This document shows positions 1 through 9,126 of a stretch of DNA of 51,761 bases, piece by piece. The DNA lies in contig JALFGN010000134.1 in NCBI GenBank assembly GCA_022777285.1, positions 1-51,761 on the forward strand, given 5' to 3'. A program made the translations under genes and the position numbers. The first letter of the stretch is position 1; each line of letters starts with the position of its first letter. The notes below the pieces were generated by a model. That model ran no database searches, was not told where the DNA came from, and saw only the letters and a list, made by a program, of their open reading frames with translations. Source of the stretch: Blautia sp. (GTDB lineage Bacteria; Bacillota; Clostridia; Lachnospirales; Lachnospiraceae).

Positions 1-1
1 T

Positions 2-1618
2 ATTTATTATGACGGTACTTTTGTCAGTGTACCAAGTGTAAATGCAGAAATCAAAGATGGAAATGCGCAGATTTCCGGTATGAAAGATGCACAGGAAGCA
101 GAAAATCTGGCATCTACCATTCGTATTGGCGGTCTGAAACTGGAGCTGAGCGAACTGCGCTCTAACGTGGTAGCCGCACAGCTTGGAGAAGAAGCAATTG
201 CAACCAGTCTGAAAGCGGCTGCAATCGGACTTGCACTAGTTATCCTGTTTATGATTCTGGTATATCGTATTCCAGGTGTTGTTGCATCATTTGCATTAAT
301 CATCTATACCTGTCTGGATCTGATTGCATTGAATGCATTTGATCTGACGCTTACACTTCCGGGTGTTGCAGGTATTATTCTGTCTATTGGTATGGCAGTT
401 GATGCAAATGTTATTATTTATGCACGAATTCAGGAAGAAATCGCAGCAGGAAGAAGTGTGCATACAGCAATTAAAAGCGGCTTCCAGAAAGCATTCTCTG
501 CGATTCTGGATGGAAATGTTACAACTTTGATTGCCGCGTTTGTTTTGAACTGGCTTGGAACAGGTACTGTAAAAGGGTTTGCTCAGACACTGGCTCTTGG
601 TATTGTACTTTCCATGTTTACTGCGCTTGTAGTATCAAGATATATTGCTTATGCGATGTACGCAGTTGGATTCAAAGATGTAAAATTCTATGGATCCAAG
701 AAACAGAGAGAACCCATTCCATTCCTGGCAAAGAGAAGATTATTCTTTACAATTTCCATTATTCTGGTGCTCTGTGCGCCGGTCGCTATGATGATCTTTA
801 AAGGAACGACAGGAAGTGCACTGAAGTACGGTCTGGAATTCCAGGGTGGTACTTCTACAAATGTTACATTCAACGAAGATCTTTCAATCAAAGAAATTGA
901 TGCGCAGGTTGCTCCGATCGTAGAAGAAGTGACTGGAGATAATAATATGCAGGCAACAAAAGTAGTGGGAACCAATCAGGTGATTATTAAAACAGTAACT
1001 TTGGACGTTGCTCAAAGAGAAGCACTCAATGATGCACTGGTGGAAAACTTCGATGTAGATCCGAATTTGATCACAAGTGAAAGTATTTCTTCAACCGTCA
1101 GCAGTGAAATGCGTGCAGATGCGATCAAAGCAGTTCTTATTGCAACGGTTCTGATGCTGCTTTATATCTGGCTGCGATTCAAAGATATTCGTTTTGCAAG
1201 CAGTGCCGTTCTTGCGCTTCTTCATGATGTACTTGTAGTTCTTGCATTCTATGCAGTAGCACGTGTATCAGTAGGGAATACCTTTATTGCATGTATGTTG
1301 ACCATTGTTGGTTATTCCATCAATGCTACCATCGTCATCTTTGACCGTGTTCGTGAAAATCTGAAAAATGCAGGAAAGAAAACAGATCTGGAAAAACTGG
1401 TAAATAACAGTATTACCCAGACACTTACAAGAAGTATTTATACTTCTCTGACTACTTTTATTATGGTATTTTTCCTGTTCGTTCTGGGCGTTTCTTCCGT
1501 CCGTGAGTTTGCTATGCCTCTTATGGCAGGTATTATCTGCGGCGGATATTCTTCTGTATGTATTACAGGTGCGCTTTGGTATGTTTTAAGAACAAAAGTA
1601 AAAAAGAATCATGCATAA
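2..1618 (+). CDS. secDF: SecD-SecF fusion protein translocase subunit (5' end outside window)
   Basis: This is the C-terminal 538 residues of a SecD-SecF fusion, a membrane accessory of the Sec translocase that uses the proton motive force to help release exported proteins. The frame is open from base 2 without a start, so the gene begins left of the window; the ATG at 80 is internal. The SecD half shows the end of its outer domain and then a membrane bundle with the conserved segment GMAVDANVIIYARIQEE. A charged linker (GSKKQREPIPF) leads into the SecF half, which has its own outer domain and the second-bundle motif NATIVIFDRVRENLK. Fusion of the two halves is common in Firmicutes. A perfect hairpin follows the stop. 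Identification is confident; only the N-terminus is missing. Confidence 0.95.
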   Translation: MYYDGTFVSVPSVNAEIKDGNAQISGMKDAQEAENLASTIRIGGLKLELSELRSNVVAAQLGEEAIATSLKAAAIGLALVILFMILVYRIPGVVASFALIIYTCLDLIALNAFDLTLTLPGVAGIILSIGMAVDANVIIYARIQEEIAAGRSVHTAIKSGFQKAFSAILDGNVTTLIAAFVLNWLGTGTVKGFAQTLALGIVLSMFTALVVSRYIAYAMYAVGFKDVKFYGSKKQREPIPFLAKRRLFFTISIILVLCAPVAMMIFKGTTGSALKYGLEFQGGTSTNVTFNEDLSIKEIDAQVAPIVEEVTGDNNMQATKVVGTNQVIIKTVTLDVAQREALNDALVENFDVDPNLITSESISSTVSSEMRADAIKAVLIATVLMLLYIWLRFKDIRFASSAVLALLHDVLVVLAFYAVARVSVGNTFIACMLTIVGYSINATIVIFDRVRENLKNAGKKTDLEKLVNNSITQTLTRSIYTSLTTFIMVFFLFVLGVSSVREFAMPLMAGIICGGYSSVCITGALWYVLRTKVKKNHA

Positions 1619-1625
1619 AAATAAA

Positions 1626-1663
1626 AGAAGAGGAGCTGTTTTACTGAAAACAGCTCCTCTTCT
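1626..1663 (+). terminator. Perfect 17-bp hairpin between secDF and recJ
   Basis: Arms 1626-1642 and 1647-1663 are perfectly complementary around a 4-base loop (ACTG). The position directly after secDF suggests a transcription terminator. The + strand tail lacks a clean T run (GTATCAATG follows), although the right arm itself is T-rich, so termination may be partial. On the minus strand the flank is T-rich, which would make it a better terminator in that direction. Confidence 0.6.
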
Positions 1664-1718
1664 GTATCAATGCTCGAATGGAAAGAAAAAGAAAGAAAAG
1701 AAAGATGCAGGAGAAAAA

Positions 1719-3434
1719 ATGGAAAAATGGGTAGTGTCAGCCAAGCGCGGCGATTTTTATGCAATCAGTCAGAAATTTGGAGTAGATCCTGTCATTGCAC
1801 GGCTGATTCGAAACCGGGATCAGATTACGGATGAGGAAATTGAACAATATTTGTATGGGACTATGGAGAAGCTCCATTCCTGGAAACAGATGAAGGGGAT
1901 GGAAGATGCTTTGAAAATGATTGAGCAGAAAATAAGAGAAAAGAAAAAAATCCGTATTATAGGAGACTATGATATTGACGGTGTCTGCTCTACTTATATT
2001 TTATTGACCGGATTGAGGAAGGCAGGAGCCAATGCGGATATTGATATTCCGGATCGGATGAAAGATGGATATGGAATCAGCCGGGAATTAATCGATCGGG
2101 CCCGGGAAGCAAAAATAGATACGATTATTACCTGTGACAATGGAATCAGTGCGATTGAACAGATCGCTTATGCAAAGCGTCTTGGAATGACCGTAATTGT
2201 AACCGATCATCATGAAATTCCTTATGAAGAACAGCAAGATGGAACTATCAGGACCATTCTGCCGGATGCAGATGTCATCGTGAATCCAAAACAGCCCGGG
2301 TGCCCGTATCCTTTTAAAGGAATCTGCGGAGCAATGGTTGCTTATAAACTCATTTGTGGTCTTTTTGAGAGGGCAGGATTTTCTTCACATGCGCATGAAG
2401 AACTGATTGAATTTGCAGCGATTGCTACTGTAGGAGATGTAATGGATCTGGCAGATGAAAACAGAATTCTTGTAAAAGAAGGACTCAGACGAATCACAAA
2501 TACATCCAATAAAGGTTTAAAAGCATTGATTTTGGTCAATAATCTGGAAGGAAAACCCATATCTGCTTATCATATCGGATTTGTGCTGGGTCCATGTATC
2601 AATGCCAGTGGACGACTGAGCACCGCAAAACGGGCGCTGGAACTTCTGATGGCAGAAGATGAGAAAAAAGCAGCAGAGTTGGCCGTAGATCTGAAAGCTT
2701 TAAATGAAAGCAGAAAAGAGATGACTGCAAAAGGGGTAGAAGAAGCAGTACAGATGATAGAAACTTCACATATGGATTCGGACCGGGTTCTGGTGATTTA
2801 TTTGCCAAAGTGTCATGAAAGTCTGGCAGGAATCATTGCGGGGCGTATCAGAGAACGCTATGCAAAACCGGTATTTGTACTGACAAAAGGTGAAGAAGGG
2901 GTGAAAGGTTCCGGGCGTTCGATAGAAGCGTATCATATGTTTAAAGAACTGGTAAAATGCAAAGCGCTGCTCTCAAAATTCGGAGGACATCCCATGGCAG
3001 CAGGCTTATCACTTCCGGAAGAGAATGTAGATGCTTTTCGAAAGCTATTGAATGATAACTGTGCACTGACAGAAGAGGAAATGGCAGAGAAAGTCCGGAT
3101 TGATGTACCGATGCCGATTTCTTACGTGAATATGCCCTTGATTCGTCAACTGAATCTTCTGGAACCTTTCGGAAAAGGGAATACAAAACCGCTGTTTGCA
3201 CAAAAAAATATAAAGATTACAGGATGCAGAGTCTTTGGAAAAAACAGAAATGTGGTAAAGATGAAGCTGTATGATGAAAACGGCTTTGAGGCAGATGGCG
3301 TATGGTTTGGAGCTGGAGATGCTTTTGTCGAACGGATCCGGGAGAAAGAGCGATGGTCGGTGGCTTATTATCCGTCAATAAATGCCTATAATGGACGGGA
3401 AAGTATCGAAATTATCGTGCAAAATTATATTTGA
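1719..3434 (+). CDS. recJ: Single-stranded-DNA-specific exonuclease RecJ
   Basis: RecJ is a 5'-3' exonuclease on single-stranded DNA used in recombination and repair. The 571-residue protein carries the DHH phosphoesterase signature: DYDIDG near residue 80, DNGISA, then TDHHE, all metal-binding positions. The DHHA1 part has SGRSI and the GGHPMAAGL motif, and a C-terminal OB-like region follows. The ATG at 1719 is chosen because GCAGGAGA lies just upstream and it begins MEKWVVSAKRGDF; an in-frame ATG at 1611 would add residues encoded by the inter-gene hairpin and is rejected. The gene is slightly shorter than some RecJ proteins but looks complete. The next promoter overlaps its stop codon. 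Confidence 0.92.
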   Translation: MEKWVVSAKRGDFYAISQKFGVDPVIARLIRNRDQITDEEIEQYLYGTMEKLHSWKQMKGMEDALKMIEQKIREKKKIRIIGDYDIDGVCSTYILLTGLRKAGANADIDIPDRMKDGYGISRELIDRAREAKIDTIITCDNGISAIEQIAYAKRLGMTVIVTDHHEIPYEEQQDGTIRTILPDADVIVNPKQPGCPYPFKGICGAMVAYKLICGLFERAGFSSHAHEELIEFAAIATVGDVMDLADENRILVKEGLRRITNTSNKGLKALILVNNLEGKPISAYHIGFVLGPCINASGRLSTAKRALELLMAEDEKKAAELAVDLKALNESRKEMTAKGVEEAVQMIETSHMDSDRVLVIYLPKCHESLAGIIAGRIRERYAKPVFVLTKGEEGVKGSGRSIEAYHMFKELVKCKALLSKFGGHPMAAGLSLPEENVDAFRKLLNDNCALTEEEMAEKVRIDVPMPISYVNMPLIRQLNLLEPFGKGNTKPLFAQKNIKITGCRVFGKNRNVVKMKLYDENGFEADGVWFGAGDAFVERIREKERWSVAYYPSINAYNGRESIEIIVQNYI

Positions 3435-3459
3435 TTCTGAAAACAAAAAATGATATACT
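3431..3459 (+). promoter_or_regulatory. SigA-type promoter for the apt-aspS operon
   Basis: TTGATT and TATACT are separated by 17 bp, and TGA directly before the -10 gives an extended -10 (TGNTATACT). The -35 overlaps the recJ stop codon. Transcription would begin near 3466, giving a leader of about 70 bases before apt. Confidence 0.7.
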
Positions 3460-3534
3460 TAAAACTACATCTAAAATTCGATTAGAATTGACCAACGTTA
3501 CTGAAAAATCATATAGAGAAAGCAGGGAAGAATC

Positions 3535-4059
3535 ATGAAGAAACTGGAAGAATATGTAAGGAGTATTCCGGATTTTCCGGAGCCGGGGATTATATTCAGA
3601 GATGTGACAAGTATTTTGCAGGATGCTGACGGATTGAAGCTTGCAGTGGATTCCATGCAGGCACTTCTGGAAGATGTGGATGCGGATGTAATTGTTGGAG
3701 CGGAATCCAGAGGATTTATCTTTGGAGCACCCATTGCCTATAATTTACATAAGCCACTGGTTCTGGTACGGAAAAAGGGAAAACTTCCCTGCGAAACCAT
3801 TGAAACAAGTTATGATCTTGAATATGGCAGTGCGACGATTGAAATGCACAAGGATTCCATTAAACCAGGTCAGAAAGTAGTTATCGTGGATGATCTGATT
3901 GCTACCGGAGGTACCATAGAAGCAGCAGCGAAGCTGATTGAAGAGCTGGGCGGTGAAGTGGTTAAGATTGTATTTTTAATGGAACTGGCAGGATTGAACG
4001 GAAGAGATCGTCTGCGTAAATATGATGTAGCTTCTGTTATCAGATATGAAGGCAAATAG
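3535..4059 (+). CDS. apt: Adenine phosphoribosyltransferase
   Basis: It converts adenine and PRPP to AMP in purine salvage in the cytoplasm. At 174 residues it has the usual bacterial Apt length. Family marks are the N-terminal IPDFPEPGIIFRDVTS segment, GAESRGFIFGAPIA in the middle, and the PRPP-binding loop VVIVDDLIATGGT near residues 120-132. The ATG follows AGCAGGGAAGAATC, an acceptable ribosome site. It is the first gene after the 3431 promoter, and its stop falls 20 bases before the likely relA start, so the two are co-transcribed. Linkage of apt with relA is common in Firmicutes and joins purine salvage with ppGpp metabolism. Confidence 0.95.
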   Translation: MKKLEEYVRSIPDFPEPGIIFRDVTSILQDADGLKLAVDSMQALLEDVDADVIVGAESRGFIFGAPIAYNLHKPLVLVRKKGKLPCETIETSYDLEYGSATIEMHKDSIKPGQKVVIVDDLIATGGTIEAAAKLIEELGGEVVKIVFLMELAGLNGRDRLRKYDVASVIRYEGK

Positions 4060-4078
4060 AAATCAGGTGAAGGAACAT

Positions 4079-6397
4079 ATGGAAAAGGAAAAGAATCATG
4101 AGTCAACGCTTCGGGAAGAAGAAATTGCAAAGATAAAAAAAGCAGATGCCAGTGTTAAGACCATGGAAGACTTTACCAGCCCTTCTGTATTATACGAAGA
4201 GCTGATTTCCAGTGTGAAAAAATATCATCCTTCCACTGATATTTCCATGATAGAAAAAGCCTACCGGATTGCCGACGAGGCACATAAAGGCCAGGTTAGA
4301 AAATCCGGAGAGCCCTATATCATTCATCCGCTTTGTGTAGGAATTATTCTGGCAGATCTGGAACTGGATAAAGAAACAATTGTAGCCGGACTTCTTCATG
4401 ATGTTGTAGAAGATACAGTTATGACATCAGAAGAAATCACACAGGAATTTAATGCAGAAGTGTCTTTGCTTGTGGACGGTGTCACGAAACTGGGTCAGCT
4501 GAGTTATTCGGCAGATAAAGTAGAAGTACAGGCAGAGAACCTGCGTAAAATGTTTCTTGCTATGGCGAAGGATATCCGTGTCATTCTGATCAAATTGGCA
4601 GACCGTCTGCATAATATGAGAACATTGAAATATATGCCTCCTCATAAACAGCAGGAAAAAGCAAGAGAGACGATGGATATCTATGCTCCGATCGCACAGA
4701 GACTTGGTATTTCCAAAGTAAAAATTGAACTGGATGATCTGTCTCTGAAATATTTGAAACCGGATGTTTATTATGATCTGGTGGAAAAGATCAATCTGCG
4801 TAAGAGTGAACGAGAATATTTTGTAGGTCAGATCGTGGCAGAAGTAAAAGAACATATTGATCATGCAGGAATTCATGCACAGATTGATGGGCGTGTGAAG
4901 CATTTTTTCAGTATCTATAAAAAGATGGTAAATCAGGATAAGACATTGGATCAGATTTATGACTTGTTTGCCGTACGTATTATTGTGGATACAGTAAAAG
5001 ACTGTTATGCCTGTCTTGGTATTATTCATGAAATGTATAAACCGGTTCCCGGACGGTTTAAGGATTATATTGCCATGCCAAAGCCGAATATGTATCAGTC
5101 TTTGCACACAACTTTGATCGGACCAAACGGACAGCCTTTCGAGATTCAGATCCGTACGTTTGAAATGCACAGAACAGCAGAGTATGGTATTGCTGCGCAT
5201 TGGAAATATAAAGAAGTTTCTAATAACGGGGGAAAATCAAATACCAGCAGACAGGAAGAGGAAAAAATGAGCTGGCTGCGTCAGATTCTGGAATGGCAGA
5301 GAGACATGTCCGATAACAGAGAGTTCCTCAGTCTGTTGAAAAATGACCTGGATCTGTTCTCAGAGAGTGTATATTGTTTCACACCTGCAGGTGATGTAAA
5401 AACCCTTCCAAATGGCTCCACACCGATTGATTTTGCCTACAATGTGCACAGTGCAGTAGGAAATAAAATGGTAGGTGCCCGTGTAAACGGAAAACTGGTT
5501 CCGATTGAATATGTGATTAAGAACGGTGACCGGATTGAGATCATTACTTCACAGAATTCAAAAGGACCCAGTCGTGATTGGCTGAAAGTTGTGAAAAGTA
5601 CACAGGCAAAGAATAAAATCAATCAGTGGTTTAAGCAGGAACTGAAAGAAGACAATATCCTCAAAGGGAAAGAGATGCTTACCCAGTATACAAAAATGAA
5701 AGGCATCATTCTGGGAAATCTGACAAAACCCAAATATATGGAAGCGGTTATGAAAAAGTACGGTTTCCGTGACTGGGATTCCGTTCTGGCTGCCATTGGA
5801 CATGGTGGATTGAAGGAAGGTCAGGTTGTTAATAAACTGCTTGAATTATACAGCAAAGAACATAAAAACGAACTGACGGATGAAAAGGTGCTGGAAGCAG
5901 CTTCTGAAAATAAAGAAAAGCTGCGGATTTATAAGAGTAAAAGCGGTGTAATGGTCAAAGGAATTGCAGATATGGCAGTGCGGTTTTCAAAATGCTGCAA
6001 TCCGATTCCGGGAGATGAAATTGTGGGATATATTACCCGCGGACGTGGGGTAACCGTACATCGTACGGATTGTATCAATGTGCTTAACATGCCATCGGAA
6101 GATCGGGCACGTCTGATTGAAGTTGAGTGGCCGATGGAAGAGTTGAGTAATGCTGAGCAGTATACTGCAGAAATCAATATTTATGCAAACAACCGTACAG
6201 GACTGATTGCTGATGTCTCAAAAACTCTTACAGAACGTAAAGTTGATATTATATCTATTAATACAAAAACCAGTAAACAGGGGCTGGCTACCATCAATCT
6301 TACATTTGATGTAAAGAGTAAAGAGGAACTGAATAATCTGATCAAAAAAATCCGACAGGTGGACAGCATTATTGATATCAGTCGTGCAACCGGTTAA
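4079..6397 (+). CDS. relA: Bifunctional (p)ppGpp synthetase/hydrolase, RelA/SpoT family
   Basis: This long RSH protein (772 residues) makes and degrades the alarmone (p)ppGpp. Domains in order: an HD hydrolase (HDVVED at 107-112, later LADRLHNMRTL), the synthetase (RFKDYIAMPKPNMYQSLHT; IQIRTFEMHRTAEYGIAAHW), a TGS domain (VYCFTPAGDVKTLPNGSTPIDFAYN split near residue 440), a conserved-cysteine region (FSKCCNPIPGD) and a C-terminal ACT domain. Both catalytic halves keep their key motifs, so it is probably bifunctional. The ATG at 4079 is preferred over the in-frame ATG at 4046, which overlaps apt, because GGTGAAGGA precedes 4079. It sits second in the apt operon. Confidence 0.95.
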   Translation: MEKEKNHESTLREEEIAKIKKADASVKTMEDFTSPSVLYEELISSVKKYHPSTDISMIEKAYRIADEAHKGQVRKSGEPYIIHPLCVGIILADLELDKETIVAGLLHDVVEDTVMTSEEITQEFNAEVSLLVDGVTKLGQLSYSADKVEVQAENLRKMFLAMAKDIRVILIKLADRLHNMRTLKYMPPHKQQEKARETMDIYAPIAQRLGISKVKIELDDLSLKYLKPDVYYDLVEKINLRKSEREYFVGQIVAEVKEHIDHAGIHAQIDGRVKHFFSIYKKMVNQDKTLDQIYDLFAVRIIVDTVKDCYACLGIIHEMYKPVPGRFKDYIAMPKPNMYQSLHTTLIGPNGQPFEIQIRTFEMHRTAEYGIAAHWKYKEVSNNGGKSNTSRQEEEKMSWLRQILEWQRDMSDNREFLSLLKNDLDLFSESVYCFTPAGDVKTLPNGSTPIDFAYNVHSAVGNKMVGARVNGKLVPIEYVIKNGDRIEIITSQNSKGPSRDWLKVVKSTQAKNKINQWFKQELKEDNILKGKEMLTQYTKMKGIILGNLTKPKYMEAVMKKYGFRDWDSVLAAIGHGGLKEGQVVNKLLELYSKEHKNELTDEKVLEAASENKEKLRIYKSKSGVMVKGIADMAVRFSKCCNPIPGDEIVGYITRGRGVTVHRTDCINVLNMPSEDRARLIEVEWPMEELSNAEQYTAEINIYANNRTGLIADVSKTLTERKVDIISINTKTSKQGLATINLTFDVKSKEELNNLIKKIRQVDSIIDISRATG

Positions 6398-6411
6398 GGA
6401 GATAGGAAAGT

Positions 6412-7044
6412 ATGAAAAATTTAATGCTCAGAGGAATCGTAGTTGGTCCGGTAATGACCAACTGCTATTTCCTGAAGAATAAAGCAACAGAAGAAATCCT
6501 GATCGTGGATCCGGCAGCGGAAGCGGAGCGTATCTGCCGTACATTGGATCGTATCGGCGGAAAACCGGCAGGAATTCTTCTGACACATGGACATTATGAC
6601 CATATTATGGCAGTCAATGAGCTGAAAGAGAATCTGGGATTACCGGTATATGCAGCAAGAGAGGAAAAGGCGATGTTAAATGACGCGTCTTCCAATCTCT
6701 CTCTTTCCTGGGAAGGAAAAGGCTATACAGTAGATGCAGATCATTATCTGGAAGACGGGGCAGTTCTGGAACTTGCAGGATTTACAGTGAAGATGTATCT
6801 TACACCCGGTCATACGGAAGGATCTTGCTGTTACTATCTGGAAGAGGAAGAAGTGCTTATGAGTGGAGATACCATTTTTGCAGGAAACTGTGGAAGATGT
6901 GATCTTCCGGGAGGAAATTTTGCGAAAATGCAGCAGAGTCTTCATAAGATTATCGATTATCTTCCGGAACAGGTACAGATTTATCCGGGACATGGCGAGG
7001 AGACAACGATACGTCATGAAAGATCCTATAATCCTTATCTATAA
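6412..7044 (+). CDS. Metallo-beta-lactamase-fold hydrolase (glyoxalase II-like)
   Basis: A 210-residue soluble hydrolase with the binuclear-metal motif THGHYDH (HxHxDH) near residue 60, a GHTEGS histidine, SGDTIF with the bridging aspartate, and YPGHGEET near the C-terminus. These are all metal ligands expected of the fold. It resembles the YcbL/glyoxalase II branch that hydrolyses thioesters such as S-lactoylglutathione, but it lacks the C-terminal glutathione-binding extension of classical GloB, so the true substrate is unknown. AGGAGATAGGAAAGT precedes the ATG, and the gene lies 14 bases after relA in the same operon. The same neighbour pair is widespread in Lachnospiraceae (recalled, not searched). 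Confidence 0.88.
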   Translation: MKNLMLRGIVVGPVMTNCYFLKNKATEEILIVDPAAEAERICRTLDRIGGKPAGILLTHGHYDHIMAVNELKENLGLPVYAAREEKAMLNDASSNLSLSWEGKGYTVDADHYLEDGAVLELAGFTVKMYLTPGHTEGSCCYYLEEEEVLMSGDTIFAGNCGRCDLPGGNFAKMQQSLHKIIDYLPEQVQIYPGHGEETTIRHERSYNPYL

Positions 7045-7067
7045 AAAAACAGGAAAGAAGAAGCTGT

Positions 7068-8558
7068 ATGATTGGCATTTCATTTAGCAGAAAAGATTTT
7101 GAATATGATGCATATACGCTTATAAAAGCTTTTTATCCAAAGGAAGATGTAGTTACCTTTTATGAAGGGGATGAAAAAGAGAAAGATACGTATTCATTTC
7201 TGGTGCGCATTCTTTATGAAGAAGATTGTACAACCATTCTTTTTGAAAAAGAATCAAATTGTATTTTTCAGGAAACCGTACATTTTCCGGAGGAAGAAGA
7301 GAGAAAAGAAAGAAAAAACAGGCTAAAGCAGGCATTATACAGAGGCCTGACACAAGAAACAGGAAAAACATTGCCATGGGGCAATCTTACGGGAATCCGT
7401 CCAACAAAGATTGCAATGAGTCTGATCGAATCCGGTATGAGTAATGTGCAGGCAGCAGATTATATGCGTAATACGTATTATACAAGCAATGAAAAAACGG
7501 CACTTGCGATTACCATTGCGAACCGGGAGCGGGAACTTTTGAAAGAAATTGATTATAAAAATGGATACAGTCTTTATGTAGGGATTCCTTTTTGTCCCAG
7601 TATTTGTCTGTACTGTTCTTTCAGTTCCTCGCCTCTTGAACGGTGGAAAAATCGGGTTGATGATTATCTGGATGCCCTTTGCAGGGAATTGACTTACATT
7701 GGAAAGACCATGAAAGTACGTACACTGGATACCATTTACATAGGGGGAGGTACGCCTACTACGTTGGAACCCGATCAGTTGGATCGTCTGCTGCGTCATA
7801 TTGAAACGTGTTTTCCTACAAAACAGGTGAAAGAGTACACCATTGAAGCAGGAAGACCGGACAGTATTACCAGAGAAAAACTGGAAGTGATCCGAAACTA
7901 TCCAGTTACCAGAATTTCCGTGAATCCACAGACGATGAATCAGGGAACACTGGATTTAATTGGACGAAAGCATACGGTGGAGGATACGCGACACGCCTTC
8001 GCGCTGGCGAGGGAAAGTGGATTTGATAATATAAATATGGATTTAATCGTAGGCCTTCCAGGAGAATGTGCCGAAGATGTGAGAAAAACATTAGATGAAG
8101 TGAAAGCATTGGGACCGGACAGTCTGACGGTACATTCCCTGGCTGTGAAACGGGCAACCAGACTTCATATGTTTAAAGACCAGTATGAGGAACTGTCCTT
8201 TGAAAATAATCAGGAAATTATGGATATGGCCATGAACTGTGCACGAGAGTGCCAGATGGGACCTTATTATCTGTATCGACAGAAAAATATGTCAGGCAAT
8301 CTGGAGAATGTAGGATATGCAAAAGAGGGAAAAGCCGGTATTTATAATATTCTGATCATGGAAGAAAAACAATCCATACTGGCAGCCGGAGCAGGAGCTT
8401 CCACAAAATTTGTATTTGAAGACGGACAGCGGATTGAACGTGCAGAAAATGTGAAAGACGTAACCGGATATATTGCCAGAATCGATGAAATGATCGAACG
8501 GAAGAGAATTGGTCTTGAGAAATATCTGAATATAAGGAGCAGGGAAGATGAGCACTGA
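7068..8558 (+). CDS. hemZ: HemZ-like radical SAM coproporphyrinogen dehydrogenase
   Basis: A radical SAM protein of 496 residues with the 4Fe-4S cysteine motif CPSICLYC (Cys176, Cys180, Cys183), the glycine-rich IGGGTPTTL segment and TIEAGRPDS, as in HemN/HemZ proteins that oxidatively decarboxylate coproporphyrinogen III without oxygen. The first 165 residues before the radical SAM core are the extra N-terminal region typical of the HemZ subgroup. Many HemN-like proteins have been re-assigned as heme chaperones or methyltransferases, so the reaction is inferred. No other heme gene is nearby. The ATG follows GGAAAGAAGAAG, and the 3' end overlaps the next gene by 11 bases, implying coupled translation. 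Confidence 0.85.
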   Translation: MIGISFSRKDFEYDAYTLIKAFYPKEDVVTFYEGDEKEKDTYSFLVRILYEEDCTTILFEKESNCIFQETVHFPEEEERKERKNRLKQALYRGLTQETGKTLPWGNLTGIRPTKIAMSLIESGMSNVQAADYMRNTYYTSNEKTALAITIANRERELLKEIDYKNGYSLYVGIPFCPSICLYCSFSSSPLERWKNRVDDYLDALCRELTYIGKTMKVRTLDTIYIGGGTPTTLEPDQLDRLLRHIETCFPTKQVKEYTIEAGRPDSITREKLEVIRNYPVTRISVNPQTMNQGTLDLIGRKHTVEDTRHAFALARESGFDNINMDLIVGLPGECAEDVRKTLDEVKALGPDSLTVHSLAVKRATRLHMFKDQYEELSFENNQEIMDMAMNCARECQMGPYYLYRQKNMSGNLENVGYAKEGKAGIYNILIMEEKQSILAAGAGASTKFVFEDGQRIERAENVKDVTGYIARIDEMIERKRIGLEKYLNIRSREDEH

Positions 8559-9093
8559 ACAAAAACAGATCCATCTTATTACCTTTGACCTGGAAAAAGA
8601 AATTGCCCATGGAATACAGGTAAGTAATCTTGCTTATAAAATAGGAAAACAGATGGGTTTTTCAGAGGAAATCTGTCATGAACTGGCAATTGCAGGAATT
8701 TTGCATGATATTGGTAAGCTGAAACTTTTGGAATATATTGCAGGAGATGAAAGTCCTCTTGTAGTAGAAGAAATCAAATATGTACGAAAACATCCCCAGC
8801 TTGGGTATGAGAGTTTAAAAGACCGGGGCTATTCCCCGTTTATACTGGAAAGTATTTATTATCATCATGAAAATTACGATGGAAGCGGATATCCGGAAAA
8901 TCTGAGGGGAGACGAGATCCCGGAAGGCGCAAGGATTTTGCGTGTGTGTGATGTGTTTGCAGCACTGATTGCAAAGAGAAGCTATCGTGATGCATTTTCA
9001 AAAAAAACAGCTGTGAAAATGATGATTGATGAAGTGAAAAATTTTGATATAAAAGTTTTTCTGGCTTTCCAGAGAGTCATCCATGAATCATAA
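8548..9093 (+). CDS. Stand-alone HD-GYP-like phosphohydrolase
   Basis: A 181-residue protein made almost wholly of an HD domain. It has the HD dyad in ILHDIGKLKL, a histidine in RKHPQLGYESL, and YYHHENYDGSGYP, which matches the HHExxDGxGYP signature of HD-GYP proteins that hydrolyse cyclic di-GMP. There is no receiver, PAS or membrane segment, so any input signal must come from another protein or a small molecule. It overlaps hemZ by 11 bases. The distance from relA in the same operon raises the possibility of action in nucleotide second-messenger metabolism, but this is inference. GGAGCAGGGAAG serves as the ribosome site. Confidence 0.82.
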   Translation: MSTEQKQIHLITFDLEKEIAHGIQVSNLAYKIGKQMGFSEEICHELAIAGILHDIGKLKLLEYIAGDESPLVVEEIKYVRKHPQLGYESLKDRGYSPFILESIYYHHENYDGSGYPENLRGDEIPEGARILRVCDVFAALIAKRSYRDAFSKKTAVKMMIDEVKNFDIKVFLAFQRVIHES

Positions 9094-9126
9094 ATGAATA
9101 GAAAACAATAAAAAGGAGAGAATGCT

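Noticed and set aside
4427-5200. 257-codon open frame opposite relA
   Set aside because: It lies wholly inside relA on the other strand, has no ribosome site and a Cys/His/Phe-rich composition typical of antisense frames.
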